This document shows positions 1 through 6,600 of a stretch of 26,141 bases of DNA, one piece after another. Source of the stretch: a bacterium. Lineage in GTDB: Bacteria; Patescibacteriota; Minisyncoccia; UBA6257; GWB1-50-10. How positions within the stretch are numbered: the stretch's first letter is position 1; the number at the start of each line of letters is the position of its first letter. The position numbers and the translations under genes were made by a program. The notes below the pieces were generated by a model. It was given only the letters and a program-made list of their open reading frames with translations. It ran no database searches and was not told where the DNA came from. The stretch lies in the NCBI GenBank assembly GCA_021814835.1, contig JAKAHO010000004.1, forward strand, positions 1 to 26,141. Direction: 5' to 3'.

Positions 1-452
1 TGGCGTCGGCCATTACGGACCGTGCGGTTTCCGCGCTGCAGGAAGGCGCCTTTGACCTCATCGTAATGAACTACGCAAACGGCGACATTGTGGCGCACAC
101 AGGCAATTACAATGCGACACTTGAAGCGGTTACGATTGTCGACAATGAACTCGCGCGCCTTATGGATGTGGTAACCGCGGGCAATCATACGCTCATTATT
201 ACGTCGGATCACGGCAACGCCGAGGTGCTCATCGATATGAAGACGGGCCAGCCCGAAACGCGCCACAACGTGAGCCCCGTTCCGTTTTATCTGGTAAAAA
301 ATGAATATAAGCGCCCCGCCCCGCTTGCATCCGCGCCGCACCTCAAAACAATCGGCCTTCTCTCTGATGTGGCGCCCACCATTCTGGGACTCTTAAACAT
401 TCCGAAGCCGGAAGAGATGACGGGCGAAAGCCTCCTGAATCAGCTGATATAA
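1..452 (+). CDS. gpmI: 2,3-bisphosphoglycerate-independent phosphoglycerate mutase, C-terminal part
   Basis: This is the last ~150 residues of a gene entering from the left; the reading frame is open from base 3. The product interconverts 3- and 2-phosphoglycerate in glycolysis, in the cytoplasm, using two Mn ions. Visible family motifs are NYANGDIVAHTGN, which carries a metal-binding His, and ITSDHGNAE, whose Asp-His pair binds the other metal, followed by the usual C-terminal stretch (SPVPFYLV, LSDVAPTILGLLNIPKPEEMTG). The protein ends normally at 452. No terminator follows directly; a block of inverted repeats begins 17 bases downstream. The identification is firm, but the N-terminal phosphatase half cannot be seen here. 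Confidence 0.95.
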   Translation, partial: ASAITDRAVSALQEGAFDLIVMNYANGDIVAHTGNYNATLEAVTIVDNELARLMDVVTAGNHTLIITSDHGNAEVLIDMKTGQPETRHNVSPVPFYLVKNEYKRPAPLASAPHLKTIGLLSDVAPTILGLLNIPKPEEMTGESLLNQLI

Positions 453-468
453 TCGAACCTATTTCAGT

Positions 469-712
469 AATACTCCCGCCTGCGATATGAACCAAATTAC
501 GCACGGTCAAGGAATGACGACGCAGATGTGCCCGCAGCGGCACATTAAGGAGAAAATGACGCAGAGCGTGCGTAATTCGGACATGTCCCTTCGGGTTGCG
601 GCAATTTTCCCACCCTCCTTCGTTACACCTCCTCAGCGTAGCCTTCGGCTACGCCATCGTCGGCAAGCCTTGCAGGGCAAGAAAATTGCTCGCAACGCAG
701 GATGGGAGTATT
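469..712. repeat. Intergenic block of nested inverted repeats (possible structured RNA or MITE-like element)
   Basis: The gap between gpmI and the next gene is almost wholly self-complementary. The ends pair: AATACTCCC (469-477) with GGGAGTATT (704-712), continued by CCTGCG (479-484) with CGCAGG (696-701). Inside are a perfect 11-bp stem (495-505 with 567-577) enclosing a perfect 7-bp hairpin (526-532 with 539-545), a CCC-TTC-GGG mini-hairpin (587-595), and a 14-bp stem with one bulge (596-609 with 681-695) enclosing an 8-bp hairpin (636-643 with 647-654). No convincing protein is encoded. I do not recognise an Rfam family. It may be a folded RNA or a non-autonomous repeat element. Confidence 0.6.
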
Positions 713-728
713 ATTGATATAGGTTCCT

Positions 729-1097
729 ATGAGAAAATTACTCGGCGAAATAATCTTCCACGTCTTCTCAAACACCATCGCGCTCTACGCGGCCTCCTCG
801 CTCGTCGTCGGATTCACTTTTTCGGGCGACTTCATCGCAATGTTGACCGCCGCGGCGATTTTGACCGCAATAAACCTCCTCGTAAAACCGATTTTGAAAC
901 TATTCTTCGGTCCGCTCATCCTTCTCACGTTCGGACTGTTCTCGATCGTCATCAATGCGTTGACACTCGGAATTCTTGACTTTTTCTCGTCTCCCCTTAC
1001 AATCCAAGGATATATACCATTGCTGTACGGCACGCTTATCGTCACTGCAGTGAATCTTGCCATCGCACTCTCGGGGCGCTGGATATATAAAGAATAA
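729..1097 (+). CDS. Phage holin family 4 (PF04020-like) small membrane protein
   Basis: A 122-aa integral membrane protein with four hydrophobic segments (roughly residues 10-28, 32-52, 60-82 and 93-115) and the motif AINLLVKPILKLFFGPLILLT. This matches the widespread YvlD / four-TMS holin-like family. In most bacteria these are chromosomal membrane proteins of unknown role, and there is no sign of a prophage here. The start is the ATG at 729; no clear Shine-Dalgarno sequence precedes it. secG begins 2 bases after its stop, so the two are probably co-transcribed. The family assignment is fairly sure; the function is not known. Confidence 0.8.
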   Translation: MRKLLGEIIFHVFSNTIALYAASSLVVGFTFSGDFIAMLTAAAILTAINLLVKPILKLFFGPLILLTFGLFSIVINALTLGILDFFSSPLTIQGYIPLLYGTLIVTAVNLAIALSGRWIYKE

Positions 1098-1099
1098 TT

Positions 1100-1327
1100 A
1101 TGAACACAATAATCGTCATCGCGCAGTTGGTGCTCTCGGTGCTCCTCATCGGTCTCGTATTGCTTCAGGAGCGTTCGTCGGGAGCGGGAGGACTCTTCGG
1201 AGGAACCGAGGGCGGTTCTTACCAGACGCGCCGCGGACTTGAACGCATCATCTTCTGGGCAACGATTGTTGTCGCCGTACTCTTCGCGGGACTCGCGGTG
1301 GTAAGCCTCGCATTTCCGAGACTCTAA
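1100..1327 (+). CDS. secG: Preprotein translocase subunit SecG
   Basis: A 75-aa protein with the SecG layout: an N-terminal membrane helix (about 4-22, ending in LVLLQ), a conserved Gly/Ser-rich cytoplasmic loop (QERSSGAGGLFGG), and a second helix (about 50-71). SecG assists SecYEG during Sec-dependent export, which the secreted surface proteins in this window would use. It begins 2 bases after the holin-like gene, suggesting a two-gene operon, and is followed by an intrinsic terminator. Length and motif are typical. Confidence 0.93.
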   Translation: MNTIIVIAQLVLSVLLIGLVLLQERSSGAGGLFGGTEGGSYQTRRGLERIIFWATIVVAVLFAGLAVVSLAFPRL

Positions 1328-1345
1328 AAACGAATATCAGACAAC

Positions 1346-1378
1346 ACGCTCTCAACATTCACATACGGGAGCGTTTTT
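1346..1378 (+). terminator. Rho-independent terminator after secG
   Basis: ACGCTC (1346-1351) pairs with GAGCGT (1369-1374) around a 17-base loop and is followed by a T run. It separates the secG operon from the solute-binding protein gene. Confidence 0.65.
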
Positions 1379-1403
1379 GTTACCATTAGCGGAAAGACCT
1401 CAC

Positions 1404-3056
1404 ATGCAAACTATTAAACTCGTATTAAAAGCGCTTACGCGCGACGAACGAAACGCGCTTACCATCGCCTTCCTCGCATTTTTCGTCGCGCTTGCCGCAT
1501 TCGCATTCGTAACGGTTGAAGGAAAAAGCGCATATGTCCCCATCGCGGGCGGCTCATACGCCGAGGGCGTCATCGGCCAGCCTATTATGGTAAACCCCGT
1601 ACTTTCCGAAAATCAGGCGGACAAGGATGTAAGCGCGCTTATCTACTCCCCGCTCTTCTCGCTGCTTGATGATTGGAAAGTTTCCGACGACGGCAGGGAA
1701 TACACGGTGAAACTGAAGGAGGGTCTTGTCTGGGATGACGCAAAACCGCTCACGAGCGACGATATACTCTTCACCGTCCAAACGATTCAAGACCCAGACG
1801 CGCGCTCCCCGCTCGCAAAAGACTGGCAGGGCATTACTGTTGAGAGACTGAGCCAGCTTCAGGTGAAATTCACGCTTCCCACGCCGTACGTATTTTTCAC
1901 GGAAAATCTGAAGCGCGTGAAAATTATTCCGAAGCATATCTTCGGCGCAATTCCGATAGAAAATGTGCATCTCTCCGAATACAATCTTGAGCCCGTCGGT
2001 AATGGTCCCTATAAGTTTGAGCAATACGCAAAGAGAAAAGATGGCTTCATTACCGAGTATCGCCTCTCGGTAAACGAACACTATGCCGGTACGCGCCCCT
2101 ATATAGACAACTTCTCGTTCAAATTTTACGCAACGCAGGACGACCTTATTAAAGATTTCCGCTTGCGCCGCGTGAATGGCTTCGGCAGCACGCTCCCGCT
2201 TGGCTCGGACATCCAGGAATTGCCGCGCGTCACGATGGAGGCGGTTCCTATGCCCCGCTACTATGCGATATTTATGAATGCGGTGAATAATCCGGCGTTG
2301 AAAGACGCAAATCTCCGCTATGCATTAAATGCTGCAATCAATAAAGAGAAAATTGTCGCCGAAACGTTTAAGGGACGCGGTGGCGTCATTGAATCTCCTG
2401 TATTTAAAGGTTTAATCAAATTTGAACCGCAGGATGCGCTTGGCACGACCACCGTTCCGCAGTGGCTGGGAAGCGCAACCTCATCTCCCGCGTACGACCC
2501 CGTGGGCGCCGCGCGGACAATTGCGGGATTGAAGACCAAAGACATCAAGCTCACGCTCGTGGTGCCCCATATGTCCTTCCTCGAAAAAGCTGCGGAACTT
2601 ATTAAGGAAGACTGGATAGCGGCGGGCATCTCGGATGTCTCAATAGTAACGGAGGAACCGAATACTATTGCGAATGATTACGTAAAGCCGAGAAATTATG
2701 AACTGCTCCTCTTCGGAAACATCTACGAAAATCCCGCCGATCTCTTCCCCTTCTGGCATTCGTCTCAGCGCTTCTACCCTGGTCTCAACCTTTCGCTCTA
2801 CCAGAATAATGAGGCGGACAGATTGATGGAGCTTATCCGCCAAAAGAATGATGCAGGCATTCAGGAACAGTCGCTCATGCGGCTTGAAACGGTTATCCAA
2901 AACGACACGCCCTCAGTCTTCCTCTTCACGCTTCCCTATTTCTATGCGCACACCTCCCAGCTTGCAGGATTTGCACCAGGAAAGATTACCGCGCCCGAAG
3001 ACAGATTCAAAAATGTTGAGCAATGGAGCGTGGCAGTCGTGAGGGTGTTGAAATAA
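1404..3056 (+). CDS. Peptide/nickel-type ABC transporter substrate-binding protein (SBP family 5)
   Basis: A 550-aa extracytoplasmic solute-binding protein of the OppA/DppA family (SBP_bac_5). Typical stretches are IYSPLF followed by W-x-V-S-D-D-G-x-x-Y-T-V-x-L-x-x-G-L-V-W-D-D, LTSDDILFTVQTIQDP, EPVGNGPYKFEQY, and LRYALNAAINKEKIV. The N-terminus has a short basic region, then a hydrophobic helix at about 18-38 with no lipobox Cys, so it is probably held in the membrane by an uncleaved anchor. I chose ATG 1404 because GGAAAG lies 7 bases upstream; an in-frame TTG at 1377 would lie within the preceding terminator. No permease or ATPase genes adjoin it, so the substrate and partner are unknown. 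Confidence 0.88.
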   Translation: MQTIKLVLKALTRDERNALTIAFLAFFVALAAFAFVTVEGKSAYVPIAGGSYAEGVIGQPIMVNPVLSENQADKDVSALIYSPLFSLLDDWKVSDDGREYTVKLKEGLVWDDAKPLTSDDILFTVQTIQDPDARSPLAKDWQGITVERLSQLQVKFTLPTPYVFFTENLKRVKIIPKHIFGAIPIENVHLSEYNLEPVGNGPYKFEQYAKRKDGFITEYRLSVNEHYAGTRPYIDNFSFKFYATQDDLIKDFRLRRVNGFGSTLPLGSDIQELPRVTMEAVPMPRYYAIFMNAVNNPALKDANLRYALNAAINKEKIVAETFKGRGGVIESPVFKGLIKFEPQDALGTTTVPQWLGSATSSPAYDPVGAARTIAGLKTKDIKLTLVVPHMSFLEKAAELIKEDWIAAGISDVSIVTEEPNTIANDYVKPRNYELLLFGNIYENPADLFPFWHSSQRFYPGLNLSLYQNNEADRLMELIRQKNDAGIQEQSLMRLETVIQNDTPSVFLFTLPYFYAHTSQLAGFAPGKITAPEDRFKNVEQWSVAVVRVLK

Positions 3057-3374
3057 CGGACAAATCCGGCAGCAGCTCACTCACTACCGAATTGATCTAG
3101 TAGCGAGTTGCTCTACTGCTAGATTGATCCCGTTAGAGACAGGGCACCAAGGCGCCGATTGCATTAAATCATCGTGCAAAATTTCATCAGTAATCTTTAC
3201 GTGATGGACTGACGCCTCTAACGGGATTGACAAAACGCAATTGAGTGTAGTATACTGTATACAAGATTTTCCTCTCCTATATAAGCAGATTCGTTTAGAA
3301 ACCGTCTGGAAAGCGCTTTTTATGTGAAGTTTCGTAGTGAGAGCATTTTCCAGAAAGTTTTCAGTCAAATCTAA
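3057..3374. other. Non-coding gap upstream of tRNA-Leu with inverted repeats
   Basis: No credible gene is seen in these 318 bases. They contain an imperfect hairpin (about 3096-3123) and a perfect 12-bp inverted repeat, ATCCCGTTAGAG (3127-3138) with CTCTAACGGGAT (3216-3227), whose right arm runs into the -35 box of the tRNA promoter. The arrangement could be an operator or a folded leader of the opposite strand; nothing identifies a regulator. Confidence 0.5.
3227..3256 (+). promoter_or_regulatory. Strong sigma-70-type promoter upstream of tRNA-Leu
   Basis: TTGACA (3227-3232), an 18-base spacer and TATACT (3251-3256) make one of the best consensus matches in the window. Transcription would start near 3263, giving a ~110-base 5' leader that must be trimmed from the tRNA. 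Confidence 0.7.
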
Positions 3375-3458
3375 GGGCAGGTGGTGAAATTGGCAGACAC
3401 GTACGGTTCAGGGCCGTATGCCTTCACAGGCTTGCGGGTTCAAGTCCCGCCCTGCCCA
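3375..3458 (+). tRNA. tRNA-Leu (anticodon CAG)
   Basis: Acceptor arms GGGCAGG (3375-3381) and CCTGCCC (3451-3457) pair perfectly. The anticodon stem TACGG/CCGTA encloses the loop TTCAGGG, giving anticodon CAG for codon CUG. A long variable arm, as expected for class II tRNA-Leu, and a standard T-arm (GCGGG-TTCAAGT-CCCGC) follow. The 3' CCA is not encoded. Confidence 0.96.
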
Positions 3459-3491
3459 CACTATTCAAAAATAAATTAAGAGTAGTATTAA

Positions 3492-3520
3492 TTGGTTTTC
3501 GGTCAGTCTCGTAGTACGAT
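3492..3520 (+). promoter_or_regulatory. Candidate promoter of the RNase J gene
   Basis: TTGGTT (3492-3497), a 17-base spacer and TACGAT (3515-3520). Transcription would start near 3527, 53 bases before the favoured ATG at 3580. Confidence 0.5.
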
Positions 3521-3579
3521 CATTTTCTCAAATTTTGAGACAGGAAATCGTTTTCAGAAGCCGGAAACTCACATCAGTT

Positions 3580-5406
3580 ATGGTTACGCATACGCGAACC
3601 TCGCAGTCAAAAGTCGGTGAATCACATGGGAGGCGCCCTCATGGAGCGCGTCCGCATTCGGCGCGTCCGCATGGAGCGCAACGCACGCACGCCCACGAAG
3701 CCGTGTCTGCTGCAGCAGCACACGTTCCGCATCACAAGGGTGAAGAACCGGTGCGCTTTATCGCGCTCGGCGGTCTTGATGAAATCGGACGCAATATGAT
3801 GCTCCTTGAATACAAGGACGAAATCATCATTATCGATGTCGGTCTCCAGTTCCCCGAAACGGATACGCCGGGAGTCGACTGTATCATTCCGAACGTCGCC
3901 TACCTCGAAAAAAAGAGGAAGAACATCAAAGCGATTGTCATTACGCACGGCCACTACGACCACATCGGCGCATTGCCATACGTATTGGAAAAGCTCGGCA
4001 ACCCGCCCATCTACACGACGCTCATCTCGAAAGAGGTCATCATGAAGCGCCAGGACGATTTTCCGAACTCTCCGAAGCCTCGTTTCCAGCTCGTAAAGGG
4101 CGGTGAAACGCACCAGCTCGGCCGGTATTTCTCGGCAACGTTCTTCGATGTGGCGCATAACATTCCTGACGGCGTCGGAATCATTTTCCGCACGCCCGCA
4201 GGCAACATCGTGCACCCCGGAGAATTCAAATTCGATTATAACGAGGACGGAACGCCCCGCGGTATTGATACGTGGAAGCGTGTCGGCGATGAGGGTATTA
4301 ACCTCCTCATGCTCGATTCAACAGGCGCAGAAACTCCGGGCTACGCACTCTCCGAGCGCGTGGTGGAAGCGGAGCTCCGCAAAATTTTCGCAGCCGCGGA
4401 AGGACGCATCCTTGTGGGTACGTTTGCATCGCTCATCGACCGCCTCGGTGAAATCGTAAAAATCGCCGAAGAGCTCGGCAGGAAAGTTGCGATTAGCGGT
4501 CTCTCAATGAAGACAAACCTCGGCATCGCGCAGAGCCTCGGGTACATCCACATTAAAAAGGACACCATCATTCCGCTTGAGGAACTCCACAAGCATAAGG
4601 ACAACAAAGTGATGATTCTCTGCACGGGTGCGCAGGGCGAGCCGAAAGGCAGCTTTATGCGTATCGCAAGCGGCGAACACAAGCAGATTAAGATTAAGCC
4701 GGGCGACACCGTCGTCCTCTCGTCTTCAATCGTACCGGGCAACGAAAAGCCGGTGCAGTTGCTCCGCGACAGCATGGCTCGCCAGGGCGCGCTCATCTTC
4801 CATCACAAAATGCTTGCGATTCACTCGTCCGGCCATGCGCCGCAGGAGGAATTGAAAGAAGTAATGCGCTTAGTGAAACCGAGGAACTTCCTCCCTATTC
4901 ACGGCTATTACTTTATGCGTTGGAGGAACGCAAAGCACGCACAGGAAGTGCTCGGCATCTCCCCGAACCACGCCATCGTTACCGATAACGGCCACGTCGT
5001 CGAAATTTATTCCGACGAAGTGCGCCAGACCGCGGAACGCATTCCTGTGGACTATGTGATGGTGGACGGCCTCGGCGTCGGCGACGTCGGCGAAGTCGTG
5101 CTCCGCGACCGCATCTCGCTTTCCCAGGAAGGCATGGTGGTCATCATCACGACGATTGCGAAATCAGACGGACGCATCATCAAGAACCCCGATATCATTT
5201 CCCGCGGATTCATTTATCTCAAGGAACATCAGGGACTCTTGGATGAAATCCGCAAACGCATCCGCGGCATCATCGGGCGAATTCCCAACAAGGAAAACCT
5301 TGATTCGGACTACCTGAAAACGTTAATCCGCGACCAGATTGGCCTCTTCCTCTTCAATAAGACGAAGCGCCGGCCGATGGTTCTGCCGGTAATTATCGAA
5401 GTGTAG
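3580..5406 (+). CDS. rnj: Ribonuclease J
   Basis: A 608-aa metallo-beta-lactamase/beta-CASP ribonuclease acting in mRNA decay and RNA maturation. Seen are FIALGGLDEIGRNM, the zinc motif HGHYDH (123-128), a further ligand region (FDVAHNIPDGVGI), GEFKFD, and the beta-CASP/C-terminal signature IHSSGHAPQEEL followed by FLPIHGYYF. The first ~60 residues are an added basic, His-rich, probably disordered tail containing three in-frame 15-bp repeats (3634-3678) that encode R-P-H-(G/S)-A. I chose ATG 3580; TTG 3535 is open but unlikely. No good Shine-Dalgarno sequence is visible at either. Downstream lies a terminator hairpin. The assignment is firm; the start could be later. Confidence 0.93.
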   Translation: MVTHTRTSQSKVGESHGRRPHGARPHSARPHGAQRTHAHEAVSAAAAHVPHHKGEEPVRFIALGGLDEIGRNMMLLEYKDEIIIIDVGLQFPETDTPGVDCIIPNVAYLEKKRKNIKAIVITHGHYDHIGALPYVLEKLGNPPIYTTLISKEVIMKRQDDFPNSPKPRFQLVKGGETHQLGRYFSATFFDVAHNIPDGVGIIFRTPAGNIVHPGEFKFDYNEDGTPRGIDTWKRVGDEGINLLMLDSTGAETPGYALSERVVEAELRKIFAAAEGRILVGTFASLIDRLGEIVKIAEELGRKVAISGLSMKTNLGIAQSLGYIHIKKDTIIPLEELHKHKDNKVMILCTGAQGEPKGSFMRIASGEHKQIKIKPGDTVVLSSSIVPGNEKPVQLLRDSMARQGALIFHHKMLAIHSSGHAPQEELKEVMRLVKPRNFLPIHGYYFMRWRNAKHAQEVLGISPNHAIVTDNGHVVEIYSDEVRQTAERIPVDYVMVDGLGVGDVGEVVLRDRISLSQEGMVVIITTIAKSDGRIIKNPDIISRGFIYLKEHQGLLDEIRKRIRGIIGRIPNKENLDSDYLKTLIRDQIGLFLFNKTKRRPMVLPVIIEV

Positions 5407-5424
5407 AAGAAACAAATAACTTAT

Positions 5425-5463
5425 AACGGGGAATGGACTATTAGGTCTGTTCCCCGTTGTTTG
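5425..5463 (+). terminator. Rho-independent terminator after RNase J
   Basis: AACGGGGAA (5425-5433) pairs perfectly with TTCCCCGTT (5450-5458), followed by a T-rich stretch. Confidence 0.7.
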
Positions 5464-5485
5464 TTATTAGTTGTGAGTTATTAGT
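5461..5485 (+). repeat. Copy 1 of a 25-bp AT-rich intergenic repeat flanking trpS
   Basis: TTGTTATTAGTTGT followed by GAGTTATTAGT. It matches 6546-6570, on the other side of trpS, at 23 of 25 positions. Confidence 0.6.
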
Positions 5486-5508
5486 TCCGCATGATATTCT
5501 TACTGCAT

Positions 5509-6492
5509 ATGAAACCAGTGATTGTCTCGGGCATTCAGCCGACAGGAAAACTCCACCTTGGTAACTATCTGGGCGCGCTCAAACACTTTGTTGAACTCCA
5601 GAACTCAGGCGAGTATACCTGCTACTTCTTCATCGCGGACCTCCACTCCATCACGACCGACTTTAGCGCAAAAGAAAAGCGCGAGCAGATTATGGAGGTT
5701 GCCTTGGACTACCTCGCAGCAGGCCTTACTGAACCTTCAATCATCTTCCAGCAGTCCGCAATTTCTGCGCACTCAGAACTCACGTGGCTTTTGAACACCA
5801 TCACGCCGTTCGGCGAGCTCCGCCGCATGACGCAGTTCAAAGATAAATCAGAAGATATGCCCGAGAATACAAACGTCGGCCTCTTCGACTACCCCGTTCT
5901 TATGGCCGCGGACATTCTGCTCTATGACACGAAATTTGTGCCCGTGGGCGATGACCAGCTCCAACACCTTGAACTCACGAGAACGCTTGCGCGCAAATTC
6001 AACACGAAGTTCGGAAAAATATTCTACGAACCGAAACCCTTGATGACGTCCGTCCCCCGCCTTATGAGTTTGGACGACCCAAAAAAGAAAATGTCGAAGT
6101 CGCGCCCCGCGGGCTGTGTCTTTATTGACGACGGGCCGTCCGTTATCCGCAAGAAAGTGATGAGCGCGGTGACTGACTCCGAAAGCACGATCGCATATGA
6201 CGCGGAGAAGCGCCCCGCAGTTGCGAATCTCTTAGAGCTCTACTCGGCAATGAGTAGTCAGAAAATCAGCGACATCGTAAAAGAATATAAAGGTAAGGGT
6301 TATGCTGACTTCAAGAAAGGCCTCGCCGAAGTCATCATCGCCGAACTCGCTCCCCTCCAGCAAAAGAAGAAAGAACTTATGAAAGATTTACCGGCAGTTG
6401 AAGCGGTATTGCGCCTTGGCGCCGCAGCCGCGCGCGAAGTTGCCGAAGAAAAGCTTCTTATGGCAAAGCGAAAAATGGGACTAGAGGAGTAA
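5509..6492 (+). CDS. trpS: Tryptophanyl-tRNA synthetase
   Basis: A class I aminoacyl-tRNA synthetase charging tRNA-Trp, of normal length (327 aa). It opens with VSGIQPTGKLHLGNYLGA, where HLGN is the HIGH motif, and has the second signature KKKMSKS in the usual place. GDDQLQHLELTRTLARKFN is the conserved tRNA/dimer region. I start it at ATG 5509 because homologues begin at this point; ATG 5491 in the same frame would add six residues. No Shine-Dalgarno sequence is seen, and a weak TATTCT box ends 8 bases before 5509, so the message may be leaderless. Identical AT-rich repeats flank the gene, and it converges on ileS. Confidence 0.96.
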   Translation: MKPVIVSGIQPTGKLHLGNYLGALKHFVELQNSGEYTCYFFIADLHSITTDFSAKEKREQIMEVALDYLAAGLTEPSIIFQQSAISAHSELTWLLNTITPFGELRRMTQFKDKSEDMPENTNVGLFDYPVLMAADILLYDTKFVPVGDDQLQHLELTRTLARKFNTKFGKIFYEPKPLMTSVPRLMSLDDPKKKMSKSRPAGCVFIDDGPSVIRKKVMSAVTDSESTIAYDAEKRPAVANLLELYSAMSSQKISDIVKEYKGKGYADFKKGLAEVIIAELAPLQQKKKELMKDLPAVEAVLRLGAAAAREVAEEKLLMAKRKMGLEE

Positions 6493-6545
6493 ACTAAGAA
6501 CCCATAACGAATAACGGCGGACATTAATCTTTCACTAATTTCCAC

Positions 6546-6570
6546 TTGTTATTAGTTGTAAGTTATAAGT
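6546..6570 (+). repeat. Copy 2 of the 25-bp AT-rich intergenic repeat
   Basis: Differs from copy 1 (5461-5485) at two positions only. It lies just before the convergent terminator. Confidence 0.6.
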
Positions 6571-6599
6571 AAAAACCCCCGCCGAATGGCGGGGGTTTT
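6571..6599. terminator. Bidirectional terminator between trpS and ileS
   Basis: CCCCCGCC and GGCGGGGG form a perfect 8-bp stem with a GAAT loop, with A5 on the left and T4 on the right, so it can stop both trpS (+) and ileS (-) transcripts. Confidence 0.88.
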
Positions 6600-6600
6600 G

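Noticed and set aside
487..979. Short frames (487-717 and 596-979) in and after the inverted-repeat block
   Set aside because: Composition follows the palindromes; one runs through the holin-like gene in another frame.
729..1097. Prophage holin
   Set aside because: Although the family name is phage holin, no lysis or phage genes adjoin, and the gene pairs with secG.
3084..3368. 94-aa minus-strand frame upstream of tRNA-Leu
   Set aside because: It overlaps the tRNA promoter and inverted repeats, and has no motif or ribosome site.
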